Shown here: positions 4,959 through 5,279 of the stretch, one piece after another
How the letters are laid out: every line of letters begins with the position of its first letter
Position numbering within the stretch: the first letter of the stretch is position 1
Assembly: GCA_004357505.1 (NCBI GenBank)
Contig: SMWC01000134.1
Span: 1-5,279 of the forward strand
Length of the DNA stretch: 5,279 nt
Origin: Gammaproteobacteria bacterium
GTDB taxonomy: Bacteria; Pseudomonadota; Gammaproteobacteria; Steroidobacterales; Rariloculaceae
Direction: 5' to 3'
Notes under the pieces: model-generated
Told to the model about the DNA's origin: nothing
Databases searched by the model: none
What the model saw: only the letters and a program-made list of their open reading frames with translations
Translations under genes and position numbers: made by a program

Positions 4959-5279
4959 AGTATGTAGGAGACGCTGAACACCCAACTCTCGTGCAACGGC
5001 GCACCGAGGTGACTGACTAACGTGTAGTCAGTATCGTAGTAGCGCAGATCCAAGCCCAAATGATGGACTTGCTTGGAGAAACCCAGGTTCCAATGATCAT
5101 AGGCGCCACCTTGCACGTCCTGGGAATCGACACGTCCTACTATTGCGCCAAACTGAGTACTCCACGGCAGGGGTAGCTCGATCCCAAATTCGTGATTGAT
5201 GGCGGAGCTGGGCCCAGCTAGGAGGCTATCGGTGTAGGAGACGGTGTAGAAGAATCGCTGCTGGAATCCGATGCTGCCA
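4955..5279 (-). CDS. TorF-like putative porin, C-terminal fragment (5' end outside window)
   Basis: The frame is open from the right edge to TAG at 4955-4957 and gives the last 107 residues of a protein whose start lies beyond the window. The residues alternate as amphipathic beta strands: FFYTVSYTDS, then HEFGIELPLPW, TQFGAIVGRVDSQD, YDHWNLGFSKQ, HLGLDLRYYDTDY and a final SWVFSVSYIL. The segment Y-D-H-W-N-L-G-F-S-K followed by L-D-L-R-Y-Y-D-T-D resembles the conserved end of the TorF/Gcw_chp family of proteobacterial outer-membrane proteins. It ends in Leu rather than the more common Phe. It converges on the protease gene, and the two stop codons overlap, so there is no intergenic space. The substrate and function are unknown. 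The family call rests on remembered motif patterns. Confidence 0.7.
   Translation of the reverse strand, partial: GSIGFQQRFFYTVSYTDSLLAGPSSAINHEFGIELPLPWSTQFGAIVGRVDSQDVQGGAYDHWNLGFSKQVHHLGLDLRYYDTDYTLVSHLGAPLHESWVFSVSYIL
5012..5032. other. Perfect 8-bp inverted repeat with 5-nt loop, downstream of the protease operon
   Basis: ACTGACTA (5012-5019), loop ACGTG, TAGTCAGT (5025-5032) can form a hairpin in RNA from either strand. It lies 54 bases past the protease stop and inside the coding region of the converging TorF-like gene. No run of T follows on either strand, so it is not a standard intrinsic terminator. It might act as a 3'-end stabiliser or a pause site for operon transcripts reading into the opposite gene. 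Confidence 0.35.

Overview
The window looks like chromosomal DNA from a Gram-negative proteobacterium, most likely an environmental gammaproteobacterium. The evidence is two outer-membrane beta-barrel proteins, two proteins with lipobox signal peptides, a group of ECF sigma and zinc-finger anti-sigma genes, and moderately GC-rich codon use. The lineage is an inference from protein style. No marker gene, rRNA or tRNA is present. No transposase, integrase, attachment site or CRISPR array was seen.

Layout. Minus strand, positions 1-955: the N-terminal 318 residues of a secreted beta-rich lipoprotein that runs off the left edge. It carries a poly-glycine linker straight after its lipidated cysteine. 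Minus strand, 1088-2197: a 369-residue outer-membrane barrel whose mature N-terminus carries one CxxCH haem-binding motif, a cytochrome-porin fusion layout. Positions 2198-2383: a 186-bp divergent promoter region with three copies of an 8-mer and a good candidate ECF-type promoter pointing at the haem-porin gene. Plus strand, 2384-4958: three genes joined by two ATGA stop/start overlaps. They encode an ECF sigma factor, a membrane-anchored zinc-finger anti-sigma factor and a subtilisin-like (S8) lipoprotein protease. Minus strand, 4955-5279: the C-terminal 107 residues of a TorF-like putative porin, whose stop codon overlaps the protease stop codon tail to tail.

How the genes may work together. 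The central unit is a three-gene envelope-signalling operon. The sigma factor would be held by the cytoplasmic zinc-binding domain of the anti-sigma factor. That protein crosses the inner membrane once and exposes a periplasmic domain of about 70-90 residues. By eye this domain lines up with the prodomain of the protease encoded next to it. A working model is that the protease and the anti-sigma sensor domain recognise each other, through prodomain mimicry, inhibition or cleavage. The protease has the D/H/S triad, but the position that normally carries the oxyanion-hole Asn appears to be Glu, so it may be a weak, specialised or non-catalytic enzyme. The GGAAC-N16-TCGAA element upstream of the divergent haem-porin suggests that the porin could be an output of an ECF sigma factor, possibly this one. 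These links are inferences; the gene calls and motifs are read directly from the sequence.
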